58,025 bases of DNA, from the NCBI GenBank assembly GCA_902493855.1, contig CABUQV010000013.1, forward strand, positions 1-58,025. The letters are read 5' to 3'. Every line of letters begins with the position of its first letter. The first letter of the stretch is position 1. Under the pieces are notes generated by a model. It was not told the origin of the DNA and did not search any database. It saw only the letters and a list, made by a program, of their open reading frames with translations. This stretch comes from an uncultured Collinsella sp. Lineage in GTDB: Bacteria > Actinomycetota > Coriobacteriia > Coriobacteriales > Coriobacteriaceae. This document shows, piece after piece, positions 1 through 8,292 of this stretch. The translations under genes and the position numbers were made by a program.

Positions 1-217
1 CGTAACGGCTCGACGCTGCGCGGGCCGCATTTGGACAATCTGACGTTCAACTTCAAGGGCGCGACCAGAAGGTCAGCGCCCTTTCGTTTCACGTCACCTT
101 GTCTCAAATGCGACCCGCTCGCTGTCCGTCCTCTACCTGCGGCGTTATCTTGCTCCGGATGTGGCAGTTAGGGACGCTCCTTTTCTGCCGGCGGTTTGGG
201 ACACTCCTTGGGTAGCC
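1..217 (-). repeat. composite extragenic repeat, copy 1 (cut by window edge)
   Basis: This stretch is a near-identical inverted copy of 16269-16501. It contains a ~97-nt foldback at 21-118, with arms CGGGCCGCATTTG and its complement, an inner AAGGGCGC stem and a short TTCT-type loop. Beside it lies a GGAGTGTCCC-type block at about 170-217. The first bases are part of the GTTACGCGG hairpin seen complete at 16474-16501. No coding signal is visible. The element is probably non-autonomous, because no transposase is attached. Confidence 0.75.
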
Positions 218-288
218 GTTTAAGAACGTCCCCAACGACTACCCGGGGGAGTTGCCTTCCCTCGTGGCGGTCTTCTAGCAGAAAAACC

Positions 289-407
289 AAGTGAGCAGGC
301 TTTTTGCAGAAGGCCGAGCACGCCCTAAAACGCCACAGCTCTGACCTGCAGTTTTATAGATCATTTGTCGCGATGTGCTCGGCAGGTTCAAAAAAGTCTA
401 CTCACTT
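289..407. repeat. foldback element with 33-bp imperfect inverted arms
   Basis: The left arm (289-321) and the reverse complement of the right arm (375-407) both read AAGTGAG-AG-CTTTTT...GCCGAGCAC with a few mismatches. A 53-nt centre separates them. There is no ORF, and it could be a MITE-like element or a structured extragenic repeat. The stretch 1-509 holds only such repeats and a terminator. Confidence 0.6.
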
Positions 408-435
408 GTATCTGAGACGCACCAGGTAGGCAAAA

Positions 436-472
436 ACCGCCGCGAAAGGGCCCCTGGTCCCTTCGCGGCGGT
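436..472 (-). terminator. intrinsic terminator of the ABC exporter operon
   Basis: The stem ACCGCCGCGAA-GGG pairs with CCC-TTCGCGGCGGT. On the minus strand it is followed by a T run (GGTTTTTGCC). It lies about 40 bases past the stop of the permease gene. Confidence 0.85.
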
Positions 473-509
473 CATACGCCTCTGATTTTGCGACGATTTT
501 GCCCGCTTG

Positions 510-2747
510 CTACTCGCTGTAGCGGGTGGCTATGGCGGCTCGCACCATGCCGGTGCTCATGAGGTAGGTCACCAGGAAGTAGCCACCGTATGCTGCCAGG
601 AAGATTGCACAGGTGAGACCAACGGTGCCGCCGATGCTCATATTTCCGAAAATGCTCACCAACTCGATGATCACCTTAAGTGCCACAAAGGAGTGCGCCA
701 GGCCCACTGCCAGCGGGAACAGGAAGAATACCGCTTGCTGCGCCATCACCGAATGGCGAATCTGGCGGTCGTCGCAGCCGATCTGTGCCAGCACACGATA
801 GCTGCGGCTGCCGTCGGCCACGTTGGAGAGTTGCTGGATCGACAGAATCGCCGCGCATGCAACGACCAATACAAAGCCGATGTAGATGGCTAGGTAGCTA
901 ATAAGACCGTTCATTTGCGCTGCTTGCGTGTACATCTCGGAGCGTGTGATGAAGATTCCCCACGACCCCGGCTCCTTGCCGTCAACGAGCAGATTGTCGA
1001 GCACAGTGTTTTTAATGCTCTCGTCTGCCTCAGTCGTATCCATCCCCTGTTTGTAGTTAACGAGCAGGCTACTGGAATACGGCTGCAGATTAAGTTGGGA
1101 CAACAGCTCGTCGGCAACGACGACGGTACCCGGATTACTGCCCATCGCCGAGTTGGCGATGGCCGCCGTATCTTCGTCCGACTTATCGGTTGCGGGCTTG
1201 AGCGTATGCCCGCCCAAGGTAAGGGCATGGCCGCCAGCCATATACTTGGTGTACAGGTCGCCCAGCTCACCGCCCATATCACACGTAAGCACGTACTGGT
1301 CGCGGCCAATGCTCACCGGCTCCTCGCCCATCATCTGGCGCAGCTTGTTGTACTGGCTCGCCGGCGTCACAAACAGGCCCATATCATCGGCATTGCTACC
1401 CTCGAGCACCTTGGGGAGCTTTTCGCCCATGGCCTTGCACATCTCGCCCGCCACCACCGAGGGGCCCGAGCCGCCAAGCGGGTAACTCAGATACGAATCG
1501 ATCTGCACATGCTCACCGGCAACATCGGCGATATTGACCTTCTTTCCGGTCTCGTCGTTGTTGTCCGCCGACTTGCCCTTACTACTTTCTGTAACGTTAT
1601 CGGGATCGATACGATCGCCGTGCCATGCAGCGTACAAATCGACCGTTGCATCGGCCAGCACCATGCGATCGGCCTCGGACGGATTGACATACTCCTTGTA
1701 GTAGTCGAGCCTATCGGGCGTGTAATAGACATACGTCTGAGACACGTCAACAGGGTTATAGCGCTCCAGGTTTTCGTTCATCACGTTGGCGATCGACATA
1801 CCGCACGTCACCGAAGTGATTGCAAGGAACAGAATCATCGCGATGACGCCCATCGAAAAGCACACCGTATTGACCTTGGCCGAAAGCTGGCGCACGGTAA
1901 ACATGTTGAGGCCGCGCCAATACACGCCGCGCAAGCTCTGCAGCAGCTTGATGAGCATGCCCGAGAGTCCCCAGAACAACGCAAAGGTGCCCACGGTAAC
2001 CATAGCGGTCGTAATGCCAAACTGGCTCATGGCCCCGTGCAGCTTGTCGCCCGTCTCGGTTAGCGGGAACCCATCACGTAGCAGACGGTAATAGGCCACG
2101 CCCACCAGCACCACGCCCACGGCAAAGATGGCAATCGCGATCCAGGGGTTGCGCGTCTTGATGCTCTCGTTTCGACGCTCGGCACCCATAAGCTCGATGA
2201 GTTTGGTACGACGCACGGCGCGCAGGTTCAGCAGTAACGTGAGCACAAACATTACGAGCATGCAGGCAAGGGTCAGGTTGAACGCATGCACCGAGAAAAA
2301 GAAGTGGAAATTGGCGATCTGTGTCTTAAAGAGCGAGGCCGTAAAGAATGTCATGAGCTGGGAGAGCCCCACGCCCAGCACAATGCCGGCGACAAAGGCG
2401 CCGACCGAAACGATCACGGTCTCGAGCGCCATGATCGTGGCAACGCGACCGCGCCCCATGCCGAGCACCTGGTACAGGCCAAACTCCTTCTTGCGGCGTT
2501 TCATAATGAAGTTGTTGGCATACACCATCAAAAAGGCCATGACGCCGGCCAAAAAGTACGTGAGGTAGCCGAGCATGCTGCCCATGAGCTCGGACAGTCC
2601 CTGCTCCTTGATGCCGGCGATGTCGACCTGCATCGAGATGGTGTTAAAGGCATAGAAGACCGTGACGCCCAGGGTGAGCGTCAGCAAGTAGACGAGGTAG
2701 TCGCGGCCGGCGCGGCGGACGTTGCCCCAAGCGAGTTTACAGAGCAT
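510..2747 (-). CDS. Bce-type ABC transporter permease (FtsX domain)
   Basis: Large permease of 745 residues, probably the membrane part of a peptide-antibiotic detoxification or lipid-flipping exporter of the BceAB/VraFG kind. It has an N-terminal membrane segment (LVYLLTLTLGVTVFYAF), an FtsX-like block of three helices before residue 200, a large extracytoplasmic region in the middle (about 320-600) and a second FtsX block at the C-terminus. This is the layout and length known for BceB. The start chosen is the ATG at 2747, which overlaps the end of the ATPase gene by 11 bases; the upstream GTG at 2759 is less likely. It is co-transcribed with the ATPase. No bceRS-type two-component system is in the window, so the substrate is unknown. 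Confidence 0.85.
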   Translation of the reverse strand: MLCKLAWGNVRRAGRDYLVYLLTLTLGVTVFYAFNTISMQVDIAGIKEQGLSELMGSMLGYLTYFLAGVMAFLMVYANNFIMKRRKKEFGLYQVLGMGRGRVATIMALETVIVSVGAFVAGIVLGVGLSQLMTFFTASLFKTQIANFHFFFSVHAFNLTLACMLVMFVLTLLLNLRAVRRTKLIELMGAERRNESIKTRNPWIAIAIFAVGVVLVGVAYYRLLRDGFPLTETGDKLHGAMSQFGITTAMVTVGTFALFWGLSGMLIKLLQSLRGVYWRGLNMFTVRQLSAKVNTVCFSMGVIAMILFLAITSVTCGMSIANVMNENLERYNPVDVSQTYVYYTPDRLDYYKEYVNPSEADRMVLADATVDLYAAWHGDRIDPDNVTESSKGKSADNNDETGKKVNIADVAGEHVQIDSYLSYPLGGSGPSVVAGEMCKAMGEKLPKVLEGSNADDMGLFVTPASQYNKLRQMMGEEPVSIGRDQYVLTCDMGGELGDLYTKYMAGGHALTLGGHTLKPATDKSDEDTAAIANSAMGSNPGTVVVADELLSQLNLQPYSSSLLVNYKQGMDTTEADESIKNTVLDNLLVDGKEPGSWGIFITRSEMYTQAAQMNGLISYLAIYIGFVLVVACAAILSIQQLSNVADGSRSYRVLAQIGCDDRQIRHSVMAQQAVFFLFPLAVGLAHSFVALKVIIELVSIFGNMSIGGTVGLTCAIFLAAYGGYFLVTYLMSTGMVRAAIATRYSE

Positions 2748-3522
2748 CGGAGCCCTCACCGCCCATCATGGCAACGACCTCCATAATGCGGTCGAAGAAC
2801 TCTCGGCGGTCGGTGTCGCCGCGGCGCAGCTCGGTGAAGATCTTGCCGTCGCGAATAAACAGCACACGGCTCGTGTAGCTGGCGGCAAAGCTGTCGTGCG
2901 TGACCATGAGCACCGTAGCGCGTAGACGGCGGTTAAGAGCCTCCAGGCTCTCGAGCAGCAGGCGGGCGCTCTTGGAATCGAGGGCGCCGGTGGGCTCGTC
3001 GGCCATGATCATGGTGGGATCGGTGACGAGCGCGCGAGCCGCGGCAACGCGCTGCTGCTGGCCGCCGGACATCTGGTAGGGATACTTGTCGAGCACCTGG
3101 CTGATGGACAGGCGCGCTGCCACATCCTGCACGCGGGTCGAGATCTCCGCCGAGTTTGTGCGGGCGATGGTGAGCGGCAGGGCGATGTTCTCGCGTGCCG
3201 TGAGCGTATCGAGCAGGTTGGAGTCCTGGAAGATAAAGCCGAGCTCCTCGCGGCGGAACTGCGAAAGCTTAGCCTGCTTCATGCGTGTTACGTCCTGCCC
3301 GTTGATGCGGATCGTGCCACTTGTAGCGCTATCGATGGTCGACACGCAGTTGAGCAACGTCGACTTGCCCGAGCCCGAAGCGCCCATGATGCCAACGAAT
3401 TCGCCGCGGTTGACGGTAAAACTGACGTCGTTGAGCGCGCGGGTCACGTTGCCCAGCGCTCCATATACCTTTTCGAGATGCGCGACCTCCAGTACCGGGG
3501 TCGCCATGTGCGTGGTTTGCAT
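2737..3522 (-). CDS. Bce-type ABC transporter ATP-binding protein
   Basis: 261-residue ABC ATPase energising the downstream permease. Walker A is GASGSGKS (about 47-54), the signature is MSGGQQQR, and Walker B plus the following residues read IMADEPTGALDS. Family length fits BceA/LolD-like ATPases. The start ATG at 3522 has a GAAAGGA ribosome site. The gene ends 11 bases inside the permease gene, a classic translational coupling. The promoter should lie in 3523-3670, which is shared with the divergent Nudix-Vsr gene. Confidence 0.9.
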   Translation of the reverse strand: MQTTHMATPVLEVAHLEKVYGALGNVTRALNDVSFTVNRGEFVGIMGASGSGKSTLLNCVSTIDSATSGTIRINGQDVTRMKQAKLSQFRREELGFIFQDSNLLDTLTARENIALPLTIARTNSAEISTRVQDVAARLSISQVLDKYPYQMSGGQQQRVAAARALVTDPTMIMADEPTGALDSKSARLLLESLEALNRRLRATVLMVTHDSFAASYTSRVLFIRDGKIFTELRRGDTDRREFFDRIMEVVAMMGGEGSDAL

Positions 3523-3670
3523 ACCGAGTCCTTTCTTGCGATTAGTCTACGGCATCTATAGTCGCAAGAAGACGAGTCGGCTACCATCGATATGGCTTAC
3601 GCTTGCCTTACCGTTGTGTAAGGTACGGGTAGCTAGCCTGCCACGTCCTGATATTGAGAGAGGACTCCTG

Positions 3671-4660
3671 TTGAAGACTGTTCATGTTGCTGCTGGGATC
3701 ATTCGCAAGGAAGGATCCGACGAGCTACTGGCCGTGCAGCGCGGCTATGGCGACATGCAGGGACTTTGGGAGTTCCCGGGCGGCAAGCTCATGCGCGGCG
3801 AGACGCCCGAAGACGCCGTACGCCGCGAGCTTATGGAAGAGTTGCAGGTAAAAGTCACCAACCTGCGCGATTTCTATACCGTTGAGTATGACTACCCTAA
3901 TTTTCATCTCTCCATGGAGTGCTACTACTGCTCGCTCGCTGATGAATCCGGTGAGCCCCAGAAGCACGACCGCCAGCTCGATATCCGCTGGATTCCGCGC
4001 ACCTCGCTTGCCACGGTTGAGTGGATGCCCGCCGACAAGGGGCTCATTGATGCCCTGATTGAGCTGAAGGAAGACCGGCTTGAGGCTAACGGCGCCGCCA
4101 ACGACGCCGAGGCCACCACGGCAGACGAATCTGCTACCAAACCCAAACGTAAACCCAAGCGCCGCAGCAAGAAGCGTCCCAAGCCCGGCCTGCTCGACGG
4201 CATCGATACCTCGGATCTTTCCGCCGACGAGCGTGAACTCGTGCGCCGTCGCGCCGCTATAAAAAAGTCCATGAAGGGCAACAAGCGCGCCAACACCAAG
4301 CCTGAGCTGCTCGTTCGCCAGCGTCTGCGCGCCGCGGGCCTTACGGGCTATCGCTTGGAATGGAAGGTTCCCGGCAAGCCCGACATCGCCTTCCCCGGCC
4401 GCAAGATCGCCATCTTCGTCAACGGCTGTTTTTGGCATCGCTGCCCCAAGTGCAATCCAAGCCAGCCTAAGCGCAATGTTGAGTTTTGGGAGGCAAAGTT
4501 CCGTCGCAACATCGAGCGCGACCGCACCGCCGCGGCAGCACTCGCTCAAATGGGCTGGACGCCTATAACCATCTGGGAATGCGAACTCAAAAAAGACCGT
4601 ATCGACGCCACGATGGAAAAGGTCATCGAGCAGGTGCGAGCCGCAGAGCCGCAGCGCTAA
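3671..4660 (+). CDS. Nudix hydrolase fused to a Vsr-type endonuclease
   Basis: 329-residue two-domain protein. Residues 1-135 are a MutT-like Nudix domain with the box G-x5-E-x7-REL-x-EEL at about 38-60, expected to hydrolyse oxidised nucleotides such as 8-oxo-dGTP. Residues ~201-325 match very-short-patch repair endonuclease: TKPELLVRQRLRAAGL, then KPDIAF (Asp238 in the position of the Vsr metal-binding Asp), then FVNGCFWHRCPKC (His256). A basic linker (KPKRKPKRRSKKRPKP) and an acidic stretch join them. The TTG start at 3671 is preceded by AGAGAGGA; the reading frame is open further upstream but has no family similarity there. No dcm-type methylase, the usual vsr partner, is in the window. 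Domain calls are firm; the combined role (mutation avoidance) is inferred. Confidence 0.85.
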   Translation: MKTVHVAAGIIRKEGSDELLAVQRGYGDMQGLWEFPGGKLMRGETPEDAVRRELMEELQVKVTNLRDFYTVEYDYPNFHLSMECYYCSLADESGEPQKHDRQLDIRWIPRTSLATVEWMPADKGLIDALIELKEDRLEANGAANDAEATTADESATKPKRKPKRRSKKRPKPGLLDGIDTSDLSADERELVRRRAAIKKSMKGNKRANTKPELLVRQRLRAAGLTGYRLEWKVPGKPDIAFPGRKIAIFVNGCFWHRCPKCNPSQPKRNVEFWEAKFRRNIERDRTAAAALAQMGWTPITIWECELKKDRIDATMEKVIEQVRAAEPQR

Positions 4661-5148
4661 CAGCGAGCATTCACACGCTCCGCACGTCCGCGCCACATCA
4701 ACGTCACAAACCTTAGAAAGCCCTTAAGCTCAAAACCTTTCAAGAGTGTTATTCGATACCTTTGACCTGCAGTTTCATCGTAACACCAAACCAGGTTAAG
4801 CCTTTCTTTAGCGCTTCTTTGCAGCAGCCGCGGCATAATACTGCCAGCGCACGGGACCTAGCAGCATACCCCGAGCGCAATCTTTTGGTGGACATCGAGG
4901 AGGCCGCATAAGCATGCATTCTTCCAATGACGCAGCACAGCAGCCATCCCTAAAACATGCAAACCTTTTCTCCTTCCCCCCGACACAGAGAAACGGCCTC
5001 CTCGACTCCCCCACCACAAAAGCCAAACGCTCAACCGACCAGAGCCACAACTTGCGAGCATCCTTCGAAAAGCTCCAAGCATCCCTAGACAAGGCGTTCC
5101 CCGAACAGGCAAGAGCAATCTAAGCCCATCGCGCCTTATACTGATGCC
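4661..5148. other. gene-poor interval with possible remnants
   Basis: Nearly 490 bases separate the Nudix-Vsr gene from the AraC gene. A frame ending LLVDIEEAA-stop just before 4913 reads like the tail of a protein but has no recognisable start. A small ORF follows (4914-5123). A TGACCTGCAGTTT string is shared with 341-355. No terminator or RNA gene is obvious. Confidence 0.3.
4914..5123 (+). CDS. hypothetical small protein
   Basis: 69 codons, Lys/Ser/Gln-rich, with no membrane segment and no recognised family. Support is limited to a GAGGAGG sequence about 11 bases before the ATG and an amphipathic end (LRASFEKLQASLDKAF). It ends 25 bases before the AraC-family gene. It may be a chance ORF. 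Confidence 0.25.
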   Translation: MHSSNDAAQQPSLKHANLFSFPPTQRNGLLDSPTTKAKRSTDQSHNLRASFEKLQASLDKAFPEQARAI

Positions 5149-6087
5149 ATGCGAAACATGGATCACATAGAATTGCACCGCGGAGGACGCGAGGAAGCGT
5201 TTCCCGAGACCGCCGAAGACTGGCCCTATATTGCCGAACGCGCAGAATTCGCTCGCTATCCGGGCAATTCCGTCCCCTGGCACTGGCATTCCGAAGTTGA
5301 GCTTTTCTACATGGAGCAGGGAGCGATTGACTATCGAACGCGCGCGGCTCATGAGCACGTACGCTTTGAGGAAGGGTCCGCCGGCTTTATCAACGGCGGC
5401 GTTTTGCACAGCACGCTGCAATCACCCAATTCGGCGCCAGCCATTCAAATGCTGCATATCTTTCAGCCGTCGATGCTCGGCGATCCCGCGGGACGCCTCC
5501 AAAAGCGCTATATCAATCCTTTGCTGCAATGTCGAGGCGTCGATGTGCTCAAATGGTCGCCCACCAACCCCGACGATATGCCCTTTATCGATTTGCTGAA
5601 GAGCTCCTTTAGCCACGACCTTCAACGGCCGCAGAACGAGATGGCGCTTCGGAATAGCTTGTCAGAGCTCTGGATTCAGATTTACGCCAAGGCCGAACCG
5701 CTCTTTTCCTCCGACAACGCCTCTTGGATGACCAACCGCGACGTACAGTTCAAGGCAATCCTGGACTTTATCCGCGCAAACTATGCAGCCGCTATAGATG
5801 TGCCCCAGATGGCATCTGCAGCCGGCGTAAGCGAAAGAGAGTGTTACCGCATTATCGAAGCTTGCGCAGGAACGACCCCGGCGGCATATCTGCGCGCATA
5901 CCGCGTAAACCGTGCTTGCGAACTTTTGGCACACACCACGCGAACGGTCCAGACAGTCGCGCGCCAATGCGGCTTTGCGACAGCAAGCCATCTTGGCCAG
6001 GTATTTAAAGAACAAATGGGATGCACTCCTTCGAGCTATCGAGCAGCGAGGCAGAATCTCGATAGCACCAGGCAGAAATCCCGCTAG
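5149..6087 (+). CDS. AraC-family transcriptional regulator with cupin domain
   Basis: 312 residues. The N-terminal cupin-like sensing domain includes PWHWHSEVELFYMEQG, and the C-terminal AraC double helix-turn-helix includes MASAAGVSERECYRII and ...TVQTVARQCGFATASHLGQVFKEQMGCTP. It probably senses a sugar or related small molecule; the target is unknown. No ribosome site precedes the ATG. A -10-like TATACT at 5137-5142 sits so that transcription would begin at the ATG itself, suggesting a leaderless mRNA, although no good -35 is visible. The HAD gene follows 56 bases later in the same direction. Confidence 0.85.
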   Translation: MRNMDHIELHRGGREEAFPETAEDWPYIAERAEFARYPGNSVPWHWHSEVELFYMEQGAIDYRTRAAHEHVRFEEGSAGFINGGVLHSTLQSPNSAPAIQMLHIFQPSMLGDPAGRLQKRYINPLLQCRGVDVLKWSPTNPDDMPFIDLLKSSFSHDLQRPQNEMALRNSLSELWIQIYAKAEPLFSSDNASWMTNRDVQFKAILDFIRANYAAAIDVPQMASAAGVSERECYRIIEACAGTTPAAYLRAYRVNRACELLAHTTRTVQTVARQCGFATASHLGQVFKEQMGCTPSSYRAARQNLDSTRQKSR

Positions 6088-6143
6088 CCTTTCTTCTGTC
6101 ACCGCATCAAACTTGCAGGCAAACAACAGAGAGGAGCAACCAT

Positions 6144-6767
6144 ATGAAGCACTTTGACCATATCGTATTTGACGTTGATGGGACATTGGCAGATACAGAA
6201 GAAAGCGTTCTATCATCGCTTGTCCAGATTGTCCAAGAAGAGACCGGCAAAACGCTCCCCCGACACGAGCTTGAATTTGCCCTCGGCATACCCGGCAAGG
6301 ATGCCCTTGAGAAACTTGGGATCTACTCACAGGCAACGCTGGATCGCTGGCGCCAAGTTGCCGCCAGCTTTAAAAGCACCATCAGCGTGTTTCCAGGTTT
6401 GCTTGAAGTCATCGCAACACTCGCCGATAGCGGCTGCAAACTTGGCATCGTCTCCTCACGTGCGCGCGACGAATACGCAGAAGAAATTGCACCCCTTGGC
6501 TTCAATAAGTATTTTGAGCACATCATCCTTGTCGAAGACACAACCGAACATAAACCCGCACCCGCTCCCATGCTCGAATATCTCCGGCGTACGGGCGCGA
6601 ATCCTGGCAACGTCGTCTACGTTGGCGACACCGTCTACGACGAACAATGCGCAACTTCGGCAGGGGTCAGTTTTGCCAGAGCGGCATGGGGATCACACCA
6701 AGACATCCCAAACGCCACCTACAACCTCAAAACCCCCAATGACCTATTAACCCTAACAACCAAGTAA
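6144..6767 (+). CDS. HAD-family phosphatase (phosphoglycolate phosphatase/PpaX-like)
   Basis: 207 residues with the full set of haloacid dehalogenase motifs: FDVDGTLADT (nucleophile Asp10, acid/base Asp12), GIVSSR (motif II), the Lys in the HKPAP region and VYVGDTVYDE (motif IV). The cap is a small helical type-1 cap. Substrates of this subfamily are small phosphates (phosphoglycolate, pyrophosphate, sugar phosphates) and cannot be chosen from sequence. AGAGAGGAGC lies ahead of the ATG. It may form an operon with the AraC gene. Confidence 0.85.
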   Translation: MKHFDHIVFDVDGTLADTEESVLSSLVQIVQEETGKTLPRHELEFALGIPGKDALEKLGIYSQATLDRWRQVAASFKSTISVFPGLLEVIATLADSGCKLGIVSSRARDEYAEEIAPLGFNKYFEHIILVEDTTEHKPAPAPMLEYLRRTGANPGNVVYVGDTVYDEQCATSAGVSFARAAWGSHQDIPNATYNLKTPNDLLTLTTK

Positions 6768-6790
6768 CCCTCCCATCCCAAATTCGCAGT

Positions 6791-6918
6791 CCTAACGCCA
6801 CAAGGGCGACGACCTCGAGAAGGTCAACTTGGGAGGGACGAGGGCTTAGTTCCCCAATCTTTCCGCAGGGGGCAAAAAGCAACGTCTTATTTTTCCGACA
6901 CTAACGCCACAAGGGCGA
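6791..6918 (+). repeat. two diverged direct repeat units
   Basis: CTAACGCCACAAGGGCGA occurs at 6792-6809 and again at 6901-6918. Both copies are followed by similar text (…CTTAGTT.CC…TTCCGCAG). They are diverged tandem copies of one extragenic unit about 109 bases long. Confidence 0.6.
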
Positions 6919-6925
6919 TTGAGCA

Positions 6926-7076
6926 GGACGGTTTGGGCGGGTCCCGTACTTAGTTTCCAAAATCATTCCGCAGCGCGAAGGCCCCCGTTGTCAACGCTTC
7001 GAAGAAGCGAGACAACGGGGGCCTTCATGCGCGAGGACGTTTTGGAAACTAAGTACGGGACCCGCCCAAACCGTCC
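6926..7076. repeat. long hairpin, 37-bp perfect arms around an inner hairpin
   Basis: The left arm 6926-6962 and right arm 7040-7076 are exact reverse complements. Inside is a second stem (AAGGCCCCCGTTGTC with its complement) around a CGCTTC-GAA-GAAGCG tip. It sits between the convergent HAD and aldolase genes and may act as a bidirectional terminator, though the arms are far longer than that needs. Confidence 0.8.
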
Positions 7077-7100
7077 GGTGGGATCAGAGTACCCTTGCTG

Positions 7101-7958
7101 TTACTCTGCTTTGCCCACAGAGTTGAGGTTGGTCATGCGGATCTTAACCAGCTCGGTGATCTCACGCATACCCTCCTTAGCCGGCTTCTTGGGGTCGAAG
7201 CAGGCGGGGTTCTCGGCCATGTAGGCCATGAAGCCCTTGGTGTAGGCCTGACGCAGCTCGGTGGCGTAGTTAACCTTGCAGATGCCGTTCTTCACAGCCT
7301 CGGCAACCTGCTCATCGGGCACACCGGAGGTGCCGTGCAGAACCAGCGGCACGTCGACGGCGTCGCGGATAGCCTTGACCACGGACTGCTCGATGTGCGG
7401 ATCGCTCGTGTACACACCGTGGCTGGTGCCAACGCCAATAGCGAGGGAGGTGCAGCCGGTACGCTCGACGAACTCCTTGGCCTCGGCAGGATCGGTGTAG
7501 GGGCTCTCGCCCTCAACCGCGGGACCGTCGTCCTCCTTGCCGCCAACCTTACCGAGCTCGGCCTCGACGGGCACGCCCATGGCGCGGCCAGCGTCGGCGA
7601 CGGACTTGGTCAGGGCGATGTTGTCCTCGAAGGACTCGTGCGAGCCGTCGATCATGACAGAGGTGTAGCCCGTGCGGAAAGCCTGCATGCAGCGGTCATA
7701 GCCATCGCCGTGATCGAGGTGCAGAGCGACGGGCACGGAAGCGCGCTCGGCGGCAGCCTTGACCATGCCGTAGAAGTAGTCCAGACCAGCGGTCTTGATG
7801 GTGCCCGGGGTGGTCTGCATGATGACGGGGGACTTGGTCTCCTCGGCAGCGGCCAGAACGGCCATAACAAACTCGAGGTTCTCGACGTTGAAAGCGCCAA
7901 CAGCGTAGTGGCCGGCCTGAGCGTCCTTGAGCATCTTTTCGGTGGTAACAAGTGCCAT
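7101..7958 (-). CDS. class II fructose/tagatose-bisphosphate aldolase
   Basis: 285 residues. Zn-dependent aldolase splitting fructose 1,6- or tagatose 1,6-bisphosphate to DHAP and glyceraldehyde 3-phosphate. Visible motifs are ALHLDHGD (zinc His and catalytic Asp), SVMIDGSHESFEDN, EAELGKVGGKED, the glycine-rich GVGTSHG and VLHGTSGVPDEQV. These belong to the Fba/GatY/KbaY family, not the class I LacD family. The ATG at 7958 has GAGGGAGAGGAG upstream; a 47-codon upstream extension is not family-like. Because the window holds lacA, lacB and two lacC genes but no lacD, this enzyme plausibly serves the tagatose pathway as well as glycolysis. A GAACA-type site lies upstream at 8149. Confidence 0.88.
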   Translation of the reverse strand: MALVTTEKMLKDAQAGHYAVGAFNVENLEFVMAVLAAAEETKSPVIMQTTPGTIKTAGLDYFYGMVKAAAERASVPVALHLDHGDGYDRCMQAFRTGYTSVMIDGSHESFEDNIALTKSVADAGRAMGVPVEAELGKVGGKEDDGPAVEGESPYTDPAEAKEFVERTGCTSLAIGVGTSHGVYTSDPHIEQSVVKAIRDAVDVPLVLHGTSGVPDEQVAEAVKNGICKVNYATELRQAYTKGFMAYMAENPACFDPKKPAKEGMREITELVKIRMTNLNSVGKAE

Positions 7959-8292
7959 GAGCGTTTGCTCCTCTCCCTCGCCCGCATCTGGACATCGGGC
8001 GTAGTTGTTCACAAGGCGTTTTACCTTGCGTTTTTCTGCGCTCATTGTATGAAATTCAGCGGCTTTACACGCGCGAGATATTGAGCCCATGCAGGTCAAT
8101 ACAGTCGTTTTTGAAAAGTAAACGGAAGGAATTTGAGCCGAGTGGACATGTTCGATATTGAATTTTGGGCGTTCAGCGTCTTTCTTTTATAGAAAAGATA
8201 AGTAATCGAAAGGTGTTTTCTTACTCAAAAAGAAAATGAACGAAAATAGAGTCAACACAATTCCTGCAAATTTAGCCGAGAATGGAGCAAGC
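7959..8292. promoter_or_regulatory. divergent promoter region with a DeoR-type site
   Basis: Intergenic space between the aldolase (minus) and the DeoR regulator (plus). At 8149-8162 the minus strand reads TTCAATATCGAACA, matching the CRAACA-N4-CGAACA motif found upstream of several lac genes and of the second DeoR gene. The spacer is AT-rich toward the DeoR start. Confidence 0.45.

Noticed and set aside
3086..3670. Longer start for the Nudix-Vsr gene
   Set aside because: The extension overlaps the ABC ATPase gene on the other strand and has no Nudix similarity; the TTG at 3671 has a ribosome site.
7101..7958. LacD tagatose-bisphosphate aldolase
   Set aside because: The motifs (HLDHGD, SHESFEDN) are those of Zn-dependent class II aldolases, not the class I LacD family.
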